Made by a program: the position numbers and the translations under genes
Notes under the pieces: model-generated
Seen by the model: only the letters and a program-made list of their open reading frames with translations
Told to the model about the DNA's origin: nothing
Database searches by the model: none
Source: Novosphingobium indicum
GTDB lineage: Bacteria; Pseudomonadota; Alphaproteobacteria; Sphingomonadales; Sphingomonadaceae
Direction: 5' to 3'
Assembly: GCF_014645195.1 (NCBI RefSeq)
Contig: NZ_BMLK01000016.1
Span: forward strand, 51,193 to 115,192
Length of the DNA: 64,000 nucleotides
Part shown: positions 19,576-26,491 of the stretch, piece by piece
How the letters are laid out: each line of letters begins with the position of its first letter
Position numbering within the stretch: the stretch's first letter is position 1

Positions 19576-19764
19576 ATGATTACACGTTCAAAATCTCGCG
19601 CTCGCAAGGCGCACAAGGTCAAGAACACCAACCTGAACCCAGTGACTAACGTGATGAAGCTCTGTTCTGTTTCTTTCGAGACTGTCTGGGCACTGATCGT
19701 TGGCTGGTCTGCTGGTGTGGCCGGCCCCGCACCATCGGCGCAGTTGCGCCAGCGTCACCAGTAG
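19576..19764 (+). CDS. Small hypothetical protein, 62 aa
   Basis: The ATG at 19576 follows GGAGG with a good gap. The product starts basic (MITRSKSRARKAHKVKNTN) and has a hydrophobic middle (CSVSFETVWALIVGWSAGVA) that could be one membrane helix. A longer frame from 19312 overlaps the HNH gene and is rejected. No family is recognised. Support rests on the ribosome binding site and start context only. Confidence 0.4.
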   Translation: MITRSKSRARKAHKVKNTNLNPVTNVMKLCSVSFETVWALIVGWSAGVAGPAPSAQLRQRHQ

Positions 19765-19928
19765 GGGGCGGGAGAGCGATCTTCCGCCCTTTGCTTTTGC
19801 GGCTCCCGGCAGCGCTAAACGCGGACTTATATGCTCGTGGCTGTTTCAAGCGACGAATGACGGCGCGCAGCATTAGGTAGGAGCGCAGCCAGATCGGCTC
19901 GCGCGAAATAGCAGAACGGGGAAATGGA

Positions 19929-20294
19929 ATGGATACCTTCAACGCTGGCGTCCAATATAACGACTTCAAGGGGACTGTCGCTGCGGACATTTCCGACAAC
20001 GTGGCGCTTGCCGATTATCTGGTGTCCTTGGGGAAGGCCGAAAGTGACGAGCGTGTCGTAGGGTTCAGGATCGCTTCCGGAGAGAACCGGGGCACCCCTG
20101 TGACCGACGTGTCGCTGGTGGCGTACCTCCTTCGATCTGCTGAATTTGAGCCTGCTCCGGCAGCGGTGCGCGCCGTCGAGGTGCGCGTTACGCCAGGAGA
20201 AGCCCTCGCCTTCTTCAAGCGCTTCGACCTCGTGGCGACCCGGCGCGGCGTGGATTTCAGCGGCACGCACGTGGATGGCCCGCACTACGACTGA
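19929..20294 (+). CDS. Hypothetical protein, 121 aa
   Basis: The frame begins MDTFNAGVQYNDFKG and contains an alternating hydrophobic pattern (RVVGFRIASGEN, AVEVRVTPGEALAFFKRFDL) suggesting a small alpha/beta protein. The end DFSGTHVDGPHYD is Asp/His-rich. No signal peptide is seen. It is convergent with the ParB-like gene and followed by three GC-rich hairpins. It is probably a conserved accessory gene of the same backbone, with unknown function. Confidence 0.55.
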   Translation: MDTFNAGVQYNDFKGTVAADISDNVALADYLVSLGKAESDERVVGFRIASGENRGTPVTDVSLVAYLLRSAEFEPAPAAVRAVEVRVTPGEALAFFKRFDLVATRRGVDFSGTHVDGPHYD

Positions 20295-20315
20295 GGCTAT
20301 AACTTAGCCGCAATC

Positions 20316-20346
20316 GCGCCGCCCGTCCCTTGTGGGCGGGCGGCGC
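20316..20346 (+). terminator. GC-rich hairpin after the 121-aa gene
   Basis: Arms GCGCCGCCCG (20316-20325) and CGGGCGGCGC (20337-20346) are perfect complements, with an 11-base loop, 22 bases after a stop codon. There is no T-run, so termination by the hairpin alone is uncertain. Confidence 0.45.
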
Positions 20347-20369
20347 GCGCTGACCTGCAAGGGCAGCGG

Positions 20370-20402
20370 GCGCGACAGCCATGCGGGGCATGGCTGTCGC
20401 GC
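20370..20402 (+). repeat. Perfect 14-bp-arm hairpin between convergent genes
   Basis: GCGCGACAGCCATG (20370-20383) and CATGGCTGTCGCGC (20389-20402) are perfect complements around CGGGG. The hairpin could be bidirectional terminator structure or a recognition site. Confidence 0.6.
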
Positions 20403-20433
20403 TGGCGGCGGGGGCGCTGCTGAGACGGAGGGA

Positions 20434-20459
20434 GGGGGGCCGATTATCACCGGCCCCCC
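20434..20459 (-). terminator. Hairpin at the 3' end of the ParB-like gene
   Basis: GGGGGGCCG and CGGCCCCCC enclose a short AT-rich loop, eight bases beyond the minus-strand stop codon. It is likely a terminator for the ParB-like gene, though it lacks a clear T-run. Confidence 0.5.
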
Positions 20460-20466
20460 GATCAGA

Positions 20467-22320
20467 TCAGGCCATTTCATCGTCGGCAAGTTCGCCGCGC
20501 TCCATGTCCTCGTCCTCGATCCCGTCACCGTCCATGTCGGTGTCGAAATCCTCCGGGTCGGCCTCGGGCTGATCGAACGCGCCAATCTTCATGGGGGCAG
20601 GTAGCCACCCTCCCGGAAGCCGCCCCGACACATTGACGGCAAGATCACCCTTCTTCTTGATGGTCGCGCAGTTCTCGGCGCTGGAAGCACCGCATTCCTC
20701 GCGCAACAGGCCGATCATCGCGGCTCGGCGCATCTTGTCGAACAGTGCGATGGGGGCGGTCCAACGGGCTGCGATGTCCACCCCGGTCGCGCGCGCGATC
20801 TGCTCGAAATGGTGATGCCGACTGCCGGGGGAGCCACCCGCGAACACCGTGCCGTCAACGGTCATGGCGACAAGGCCCGCCAGCAATGCCATCTTGTCGT
20901 CGCTGGTCATGGCGCGGATTGCGTCGAACCGGCCTTCGGCGGGGATCGATGCGAAGCGGGTCGCCATCACTTCCTCGACGGGGCGAACGTCGCTCGTTGC
21001 CATAAGCTCGTCGGCCACATCGGTCGCGACCGTCTTGGCCTGAACCTCAAGGGCCATCTGGTAGCTGTGCGCGCCGTGGAGCAACTGGCCTGCAAGGCTG
21101 TCCAGCATGATGTCGAGCGCCAGCGCCGGGTCGGCCGCGACGGCTTCCTGCACGATCTGCGTCTTGATGCGGGTCAGGTCCGCGAACAGGCTGTTGCTAT
21201 AGAGGGGTTGGGGTTCGCCGCTGCTCGCTTTGGGCTTCGCCTCGGCCTTGGCGCGATAGAAGCTCTTGCCGAGCGAACCGTCATGCGAAACCCATAGCGC
21301 CACGCCCCCGACTGCGACCTGCTCCGCATTGAACGCCCGCATTCCTTCGGTGATGGTGTCGCGCTCGTCGGACAGCGGCTCGATGCCGTCGCTATCTTCG
21401 CCCTCGGCCTCGGCAATCGCCTCGATTTCGGCATCGATGGCGGCAAGCCGCGCCGCTTCGTCCTCGGTGGGCTCGCGGGTGGCCGGATAGATGCTGCCCT
21501 TCATGTAGAGATCATAGGGCCGTTCCAGCGTGGCGCGGACCTCGTGCCAACCGATCGCACGATATTCATCCGCAATGCCGTCCAGCTTTTCTTCGGCCAG
21601 TTCCTGCACAAGCTCGGGCTGGTCGGCAAAGCCTTCCGCTCCTTGGCTGAACAGGTCCACCGTGATCGTCCCGCCCTTCGCCTCATAGGCATCGCGCCCG
21701 ACGAACAGGAACGCGCCGCTGGTGGTGTCCACCTTCTCCGTGGTGAGCATCCGCCGGATGGTGTGGGCGTGACCATTCGCCGCCTTGCAGACCTTGATCT
21801 GCTGGTCGTGATCCTCGGTGAGGGTGAGCGCGCGCGCCGCCTCAAGCGACAACTGGTCCTTGGCGATCAGGTCGATCAGCGTGGGTGCGAGCGCGGAAAG
21901 GCGAAGCATCTTGTAGACGAAACTGACTGCCTGACCGAACCGGGCTGCGATTTCCTCGGCGTCCATGCCGGTGTCGCGCAGTGCCGCAAAGGCGCGGATG
22001 CTGTCGGCGGGGTGCATGTCCTCACGCTGGAAGTTCTCCGCGAGCGACAGTTCGATGGCCTCTTCCTTGGTGCGGACCTCGACGGGGAAGGTGTCGCTGT
22101 TCTTGATCCGCTTGCGCTTCGCCAGTTCCTTGAGGCCCCGATAGCGCCGCCCTCCGGCGAACACATAGAACAGGCCCTCGTCCTCGTAGGCGACAAGGTT
22201 CTGCAACAGGCCGTGCGCGGCAATGTCGTCGGCCATCGCTTCCACGGCGGAAGGCTTCACGCGCCGCTGATTGAGCGGGGAAAGGCGAAGCTGCGACAGC
22301 TTGATGGTGGTGATACCCAT
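20467..22320 (-). CDS. ParB/Spo0J-family partition-type protein, 617 aa
   Basis: The start at 22320 is preceded by AGGAG on the minus strand; a longer frame upstream is rejected. The N-terminal ParB nuclease-like domain shows PLNQRRVKPSAVEAMADDI, FAGGRRYRGLKELAKRK (the GxRRxR box, residues about 51-67) and LSLAENFQREDMHPAD. A helix-turn-helix (DAEEIAARFGQAVSFVYKML) follows. The C-terminal two thirds is a long acidic extension absent from short ParBs, and the tail is Asp/Glu-rich. No parA is adjacent. Large ParB-like proteins of this type occur on alphaproteobacterial plasmids and islands, where the role is partition or regulation; which one applies here is not shown. Confidence 0.85.
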   Translation of the reverse strand: MGITTIKLSQLRLSPLNQRRVKPSAVEAMADDIAAHGLLQNLVAYEDEGLFYVFAGGRRYRGLKELAKRKRIKNSDTFPVEVRTKEEAIELSLAENFQREDMHPADSIRAFAALRDTGMDAEEIAARFGQAVSFVYKMLRLSALAPTLIDLIAKDQLSLEAARALTLTEDHDQQIKVCKAANGHAHTIRRMLTTEKVDTTSGAFLFVGRDAYEAKGGTITVDLFSQGAEGFADQPELVQELAEEKLDGIADEYRAIGWHEVRATLERPYDLYMKGSIYPATREPTEDEAARLAAIDAEIEAIAEAEGEDSDGIEPLSDERDTITEGMRAFNAEQVAVGGVALWVSHDGSLGKSFYRAKAEAKPKASSGEPQPLYSNSLFADLTRIKTQIVQEAVAADPALALDIMLDSLAGQLLHGAHSYQMALEVQAKTVATDVADELMATSDVRPVEEVMATRFASIPAEGRFDAIRAMTSDDKMALLAGLVAMTVDGTVFAGGSPGSRHHHFEQIARATGVDIAARWTAPIALFDKMRRAAMIGLLREECGASSAENCATIKKKGDLAVNVSGRLPGGWLPAPMKIGAFDQPEADPEDFDTDMDGDGIEDEDMERGELADDEMA

Positions 22321-22366
22321 GATGAAACTCCTGTGATCTGTGATGGTGTCGATTGGGGAAGCGGGG

Positions 22367-22558
22367 TCAGCCTTCGAGGCTTGCCAGCTCGTCGAACTCG
22401 GCTGATGCGCGGGTCGCGGCGTCGCCTGCGTAGGTCGCGCCGGATCGTGGATAGAAGAACACGCGGTCGCCTTTGGCGTAGGGGGTGCCGTCTGCGCTGG
22501 TCCCGTCCATCTTGGCCCGTTTCCAGTAGGGATCGCCCTTGTATCGGGTGTAAGCCAT
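22367..22558 (-). CDS. Small conserved-type protein, 63 aa
   Basis: The minus-strand start at 22558 has a strong site (AAGGAGAAAGG) just upstream. The product begins MAYTRYKGDPYWKRAKMDGT and continues DRVFFYPRSGATYAGDAA. It sits directly upstream of the ParB-like gene on the same strand with a 46-base gap, so the two probably form one transcript. No function is known. Confidence 0.6.
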   Translation of the reverse strand: MAYTRYKGDPYWKRAKMDGTSADGTPYAKGDRVFFYPRSGATYAGDAATRASAEFDELASLEG

Positions 22559-22998
22559 TGTCCTTTCTCCTTCTTCCTGCGGCTGAAAGCCGGTTGCCGC
22601 AGCAACCGGGTCTGCCTCTCCGGCGAGGAGCGGGATGGGGAGGGAGGAGGAAAATCGATGGCCTTGGCGCGGGCAGGCCGCCCTAGCGCGGCCGACGCCC
22701 ATCAGGGCGTCGGGTGCCGCGCTTGGCGGACAACACGGGGGCGTCTATTTTCCTTCGGGAACGAAAGGGCAGCAGCCCTTGGTGTTCCCCGCGCTGGCGG
22801 GCCTCCGGGGGAGGGCCGCGGCGCTAGGCGAGTGAAGTCGCGCCCATCGGGCAGCGGCGACAGGTGTGCCATGTGGCACACCTCACGCGAGGATCGTCAC
22901 CCTTTGGGCCGAGACGCCGGCACGGTGGCTCGGTCGGCGCTCGCCAGGGCGCCGATAGAGCCGTGCCCGGCAGGGTCGCGCCCGACTGGTCTTCAGGT
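22559..22998. other. Non-coding stretch with hairpin and palindrome
   Basis: I see no convincing gene in these 440 bases. They contain a hairpin with CGACGCCC and GGGCGTCG around ATCA (22693-22712), repeated GC-rich inverted segments, and the near-perfect palindrome at 22862-22883. The stretch probably holds the promoter and control sites of the 63-aa/ParB-like transcript. Confidence 0.5.
22862..22883 (+). repeat. 22-bp near-perfect palindrome, second copy
   Basis: Arms AGGTGTGCCA and TGGCACACCT flank TG. It is closely related to the 20-bp palindrome at 19391-19410. Confidence 0.8.
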
Positions 22999-23385
22999 TC
23001 AATGAGACAGAGCGTCGATAACCCTGCATTCGGCAACCGTTCCAACGGTGCATGTGCCGCCCCAGTGGGCGATTTCAGCGCGAAGTGCAGTCAGATCGGC
23101 CAGCTTTCGATCGATCTCCGCGATATGGACGGCAGCTATCGTATCGGCTTCCGCGCAGGATTCCTGCGGGTCATCTGCAAGACGCAGAAGAGCGCGCACT
23201 TGATCGAGGGAAAATCCCAGATCGCGCGACCGCTTGATGAAGGACAGCCGATCGAGATGCGAGCGATCGTACAACCGATAATTGCCCCCGCTGCGAAGGG
23301 GAGGAGAAACCAGACCCTCTGCCTCGTAGAAACGCACGGTCTCGATCTTCAAGCCGGTCCGTTTGGCGATCTCGCCGATTTTCAT
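22999..23385 (-). CDS. MerR-family heavy-metal regulator, CadR/PbrR-like, 128 aa
   Basis: The N-terminal winged helix (MKIGEIAKRTGLKIETVRFY) is standard MerR. Candidate metal-ligand cysteines are at 77, 112 and 120, nearly the spacing reported for CadR and PbrR sensors of Cd(II)/Pb(II). It is divergent from the czc genes, and a MerR-type operator-promoter lies 12 bases upstream of its start. It likely represses and, with metal bound, activates that promoter by DNA untwisting. Metal specificity is inferred from Cys positions only. Confidence 0.85.
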   Translation of the reverse strand: MKIGEIAKRTGLKIETVRFYEAEGLVSPPLRSGGNYRLYDRSHLDRLSFIKRSRDLGFSLDQVRALLRLADDPQESCAEADTIAAVHIAEIDRKLADLTALRAEIAHWGGTCTVGTVAECRVIDALSH

Positions 23386-23396
23386 CGCCCTGCCTC

Positions 23397-23427
23397 TTGA
23401 CCCTCTAGTAGGATGAGGGTTCATATA
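23397..23427 (+). promoter_or_regulatory. MerR-type promoter/operator facing the czc genes
   Basis: A -35 box TTGACC (23397-23402) and a -10-like CATATA (23422-23427) are separated by 19 bases, the over-long spacing typical of MerR-controlled promoters. Between them lies the dyad ACCCTC (23400-23405) and GAGGGT (23415-23420). The promoter reads toward the His-rich protein and czcCBA. Confidence 0.8.
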
Positions 23428-23606
23428 GGGCGTCTGATCCACGAATCGAGCTTGACGATGGCAGACGCCGTTTTTTCAGCGCAGCGCGACATGATCGCGG
23501 ACCTCGGCCGCACGGCTGCGCAGCGCCGCGTCTCGATAGTTGCGATCAAACCCACCACTTCAGCCAGCTCCACGCGGCTCGCGCCGTTGATGCGCGAGTT
23601 ATTGCA

Positions 23607-23972
23607 ATGACATGGAAACCTTTCCGTGGTAGGGGCGGGTTCGTGCGAGCCTTTCTGCCTCTCCTGACATGCCTGATGCTGGTCCTTACCAGCTTCTCTG
23701 GCATGGCTCATGCCGCCGATTTGGCGGGGGGAAGCATCGCGGGCGTTGAGTTTACCGTTCATTCCGCCGGCGACATCGACGAGGTGCCGTCGGATTCGGA
23801 CAAGAACGTCCCGCACCATCACAATTACTGTCACGGGCATGACGTTGGTGCGCCTGCGCGCACGACGATGGAATATACCCACGTCCTCACGATGCCCAAG
23901 CCGACTATCTCCGCCTCTGCGTCGCTCGACGGCCGCACCGGCATGGTCCATTTGAGGCCCCCCCAAGCCTGA
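23607..23972 (+). CDS. Exported His-rich protein upstream of czcCBA, 121 aa
   Basis: The N-terminus has a basic start and a hydrophobic stretch (FLPLLTCLMLVLTSFSGMAHA), so it is a likely signal peptide. The mature part includes HHHNYCHGHD near residue 70, a probable metal-binding patch. Small periplasmic proteins of this sort often accompany czc and cus efflux genes. The start overlaps by ATGA with a short open frame (23458-23610) of doubtful coding status. It is the first clear gene behind the MerR-type promoter and is likely co-regulated with czcCBA. Confidence 0.6.
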   Translation: MTWKPFRGRGGFVRAFLPLLTCLMLVLTSFSGMAHAADLAGGSIAGVEFTVHSAGDIDEVPSDSDKNVPHHHNYCHGHDVGAPARTTMEYTHVLTMPKPTISASASLDGRTGMVHLRPPQA

Positions 23973-24032
23973 CGTCCGATTTGGGCGCGCGTTGGCGCGC
24001 CCCTGTCGATCATCGTCAGGAGTCCTATTTTC

Positions 24033-25310
24033 ATGCATCGTATCCTCGCGGCCATGCTGGCCGCAGCGTCGTGCGCCACTATGGCGCAGGCGCAGGTCGG
24101 ACCGTCCGCGCCTTTTGCGCAGGACGCGCCGGTCTACACGCTTGACCAAGCGGTCAGTGCAGCGGGCGGTTCGGCCCCTGCTGCCGAAGCGGCGACAGCC
24201 GCGGTCGATGCGGCCCGTGCGGGCCGCACGGTCGCTGGACTGCGGCCCAACCCGGTTGTCCAGGGCCAGGTTGAGAACGTCATCGGCTCGGGGCCGTATC
24301 GTGGGGTCCGCAGCGCGGAATCCACGGTCGGCTTTGCGATCCCGATCGAGCTAGGCGGCAAGCGCGGCGCCCGCGTCGCGGTCGCCAATGCGCAATTGTC
24401 CCGGGCCGAAATTCAGGCCGCGATCATCGCGGCAGATGTCCGGCTTCAGGTGACGCAGCTTTATGTCGAGGCGGTCGCGGCCGATCGCCGGGTTACAACA
24501 GCCCGCGACCAGGCCCGGATCGCCAGCGACGCGCTGCGGGCCGCGAGCGTTCGCGTGCAGGCGGGGCGGGCCTCCCCGCTCGAGCAACAGCGCGCAGATG
24601 TCGCGCGCATCAATGCCGACGCCAATGTGGAGCGGCAGCTTCGCTTGGCGGAGGCGGCGCGGGCCAATCTGGCGCGCCGGATCGGTCGACCGATTGACGG
24701 TGCGCTCGATGACACGCTGCTCGATCGTCTGCCGGGGGCGAACATCTATGGGCCGGTGGCACCGGTCGATACGACCGGCACGCTCGCGCTGGCGGCGGCG
24801 AACGCGGATTTCTCGATCGCGGAAGCGGGCGTGCGGCTTGCGCGCGCCAATCGCGTCCCTGACCTCAATGTCGGGCCTGCGATCCGCCGACTGGAAGCGA
24901 CCAATGACATGGCGGCGGTGTTCACCGTGTCGATCCCGATCCCGGTGTTCAACAATGGTCGCGCGGCGATAGCGCAGGCGACCGCGCAGCGGACGCAGGC
25001 GGATGCACAACGTCGCGTGACCGCGCTCGACATCGAACAGGCGATCACGGACGCGCAGGCGCAGGCGGCCAATGCCGCGACGACGGCTCGTGCGGCGTCG
25101 GGGCCGGCGCTGGCGGCTGCACAGGAGGCGGCCCGCATCGCGCGGATCGGTTATCGCGAGGGCAAGTTCGGCCAGCTCGAATTGCTCGATGCGGAACGCA
25201 CACTCGCTGAAACGCGGGTCGCCGCGATCGATGCGCTCGCCAATTACCAGAATGCCCGCGCGCAAGTGGAGCGACTGACCGCTCCTGCGCCGAATGGGGG
25301 AAATCAGTGA
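24033..25310 (+). CDS. czcC: CzcC-like outer-membrane factor (TolC family), 425 aa
   Basis: A signal peptide (MHRILAAMLAAASCATMAQA) precedes two long alpha-helical hairpin repeats typical of outer-membrane efflux proteins. Characteristic parts are LDQAVSAA near the mature N-terminus, GLRPNPVVQGQVEN near residue 70 and the family-typical YREGKFGQLELLDAERTLAE near 375. It forms the outer-membrane exit duct of the CzcCBA complex. CAGGAG lies ahead of the ATG, and its stop overlaps the czcB start (TGATG). Confidence 0.92.
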   Translation: MHRILAAMLAAASCATMAQAQVGPSAPFAQDAPVYTLDQAVSAAGGSAPAAEAATAAVDAARAGRTVAGLRPNPVVQGQVENVIGSGPYRGVRSAESTVGFAIPIELGGKRGARVAVANAQLSRAEIQAAIIAADVRLQVTQLYVEAVAADRRVTTARDQARIASDALRAASVRVQAGRASPLEQQRADVARINADANVERQLRLAEAARANLARRIGRPIDGALDDTLLDRLPGANIYGPVAPVDTTGTLALAAANADFSIAEAGVRLARANRVPDLNVGPAIRRLEATNDMAAVFTVSIPIPVFNNGRAAIAQATAQRTQADAQRRVTALDIEQAITDAQAQAANAATTARAASGPALAAAQEAARIARIGYREGKFGQLELLDAERTLAETRVAAIDALANYQNARAQVERLTAPAPNGGNQ

Positions 25311-26488
25311 TGAAGAGTTTCTATCTCGCGGGCGCGGCGTCGCTCGCCCTGCTGTTGGCTGCCTGTGGTGGCAAGGACGCCGGGAACGAGGCGGCCGCCA
25401 ATGGGGCAGCCGGCAACGAAGCGGCTGCTGGCGCGGAAAAGGGCGGCGCTGAAGGCGGTCACGCCGATGAGGGCGTCGTCACATTGGGTTCCGATCAGAT
25501 CGCGGCGGCGGGCGTCCAAGTAGGACGGCCGATCATCGGCGGAGCCGGAACGATTGAGCTTCCCGCGATCATCGAGGGCGACCCCCAAGGGACGCAAGTC
25601 GTCTCGGCCGCGATCGCGGGACGGGTGGTCGCGCTGACGCGCAACCTTGGCCAGTCGGTCGGGCGCGGCCAGACTATTGCGGTGATCGAGAGCCGCGAGG
25701 CGGCGCAGATCAAGGGCGAGGTCGAGGCAGCACGGGCACGGCTTCAGCTCGCCAATTCGAACCTCGCGCGCGAGCAGCGGCTTTTCGCCCAGAAGGTATC
25801 CCCTGAGCAGGATCTGATCGCTGCCCGCACGGCGGCGACGGAAGCGCGGATCGCGCTGACGCAGGCGCAGAGCATGGTGTCGGCCGCCGGTGTCGGCGGC
25901 GGCGGTCTCAACCGGCTCGGCATCGCCGCGCCGATCTCGGGCCAGATCATCGCGCGCCCCGTGACGCTGGGACAGACGGTCGCGGCGGACGCCGAACTCT
26001 ATCGCATCGCCAACCTGAGCCAGGTATCGATCGCGCTCAACCTGAAGGCTGAGGATGCGGGCCGGGTGCGCCCCGGCAACACGGTGCTGGTCAAGGCAGC
26101 GGGCCGTCAGGCGACCGCGCGCGTCACCTTCGTGTCGCCGGCGCTCGATCCGCAGACGCGGCTTGTGCCGGCGCTCGCCACGCTCGACAATCGGGGTGGC
26201 GAATGGCGGGTCGGCGAGCCGGTGACGGCTGCCGTCCAACTCACGGGCAGTGGCGGCAGCGGTGCGATCCGCGTGCCGACGACGGCGGTACAGAGCTTCG
26301 AGGGTAAGTCGGTCGTATTCGTCCGAACGCCCACCGGCTTTAAGGCGACCCCGGTTCAGCTCGGCGATGCGTCGGGCGATACGGTGATCGTCCGTTCGGG
26401 CCTGACCGGTAACGAACAGATCGCCACCACCGGAAGCTTCACGCTCAAGGCCGAGATCGGCAAGGGCGAAGCGAGCCACGAGGATTAA
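25310..26488 (+). CDS. czcB: CzcB-like RND periplasmic adaptor lipoprotein, 392 aa
   Basis: The start ATG at 25310 overlaps the czcC stop; a GTG three bases earlier is an alternative. A lipobox (LALLLAACGG) predicts lipid anchoring in the inner membrane, facing the periplasm. An Ala/Gly/Glu/His linker follows, then barrel-sandwich and helical-hairpin parts of membrane-fusion proteins (GRVVALTRNLGQSVGRGQT, LAREQRLFAQKVSPEQDL). It links CzcA to CzcC. It ends three bases before czcA. Confidence 0.92.
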   Translation: MKSFYLAGAASLALLLAACGGKDAGNEAAANGAAGNEAAAGAEKGGAEGGHADEGVVTLGSDQIAAAGVQVGRPIIGGAGTIELPAIIEGDPQGTQVVSAAIAGRVVALTRNLGQSVGRGQTIAVIESREAAQIKGEVEAARARLQLANSNLAREQRLFAQKVSPEQDLIAARTAATEARIALTQAQSMVSAAGVGGGGLNRLGIAAPISGQIIARPVTLGQTVAADAELYRIANLSQVSIALNLKAEDAGRVRPGNTVLVKAAGRQATARVTFVSPALDPQTRLVPALATLDNRGGEWRVGEPVTAAVQLTGSGGSGAIRVPTTAVQSFEGKSVVFVRTPTGFKATPVQLGDASGDTVIVRSGLTGNEQIATTGSFTLKAEIGKGEASHED

Positions 26489-26491
26489 GCC

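Noticed and set aside
20809..22686. Plus-strand frames across the ParB-like gene
   Set aside because: Antisense of a protein with recognisable ParB motifs; no start signals.
23458..23610. 50-aa open frame between the MerR promoter and the His-rich protein gene
   Set aside because: Overlaps the next start as ATGA, but it has no ribosome binding site and an ordinary composition; more likely untranslated leader.
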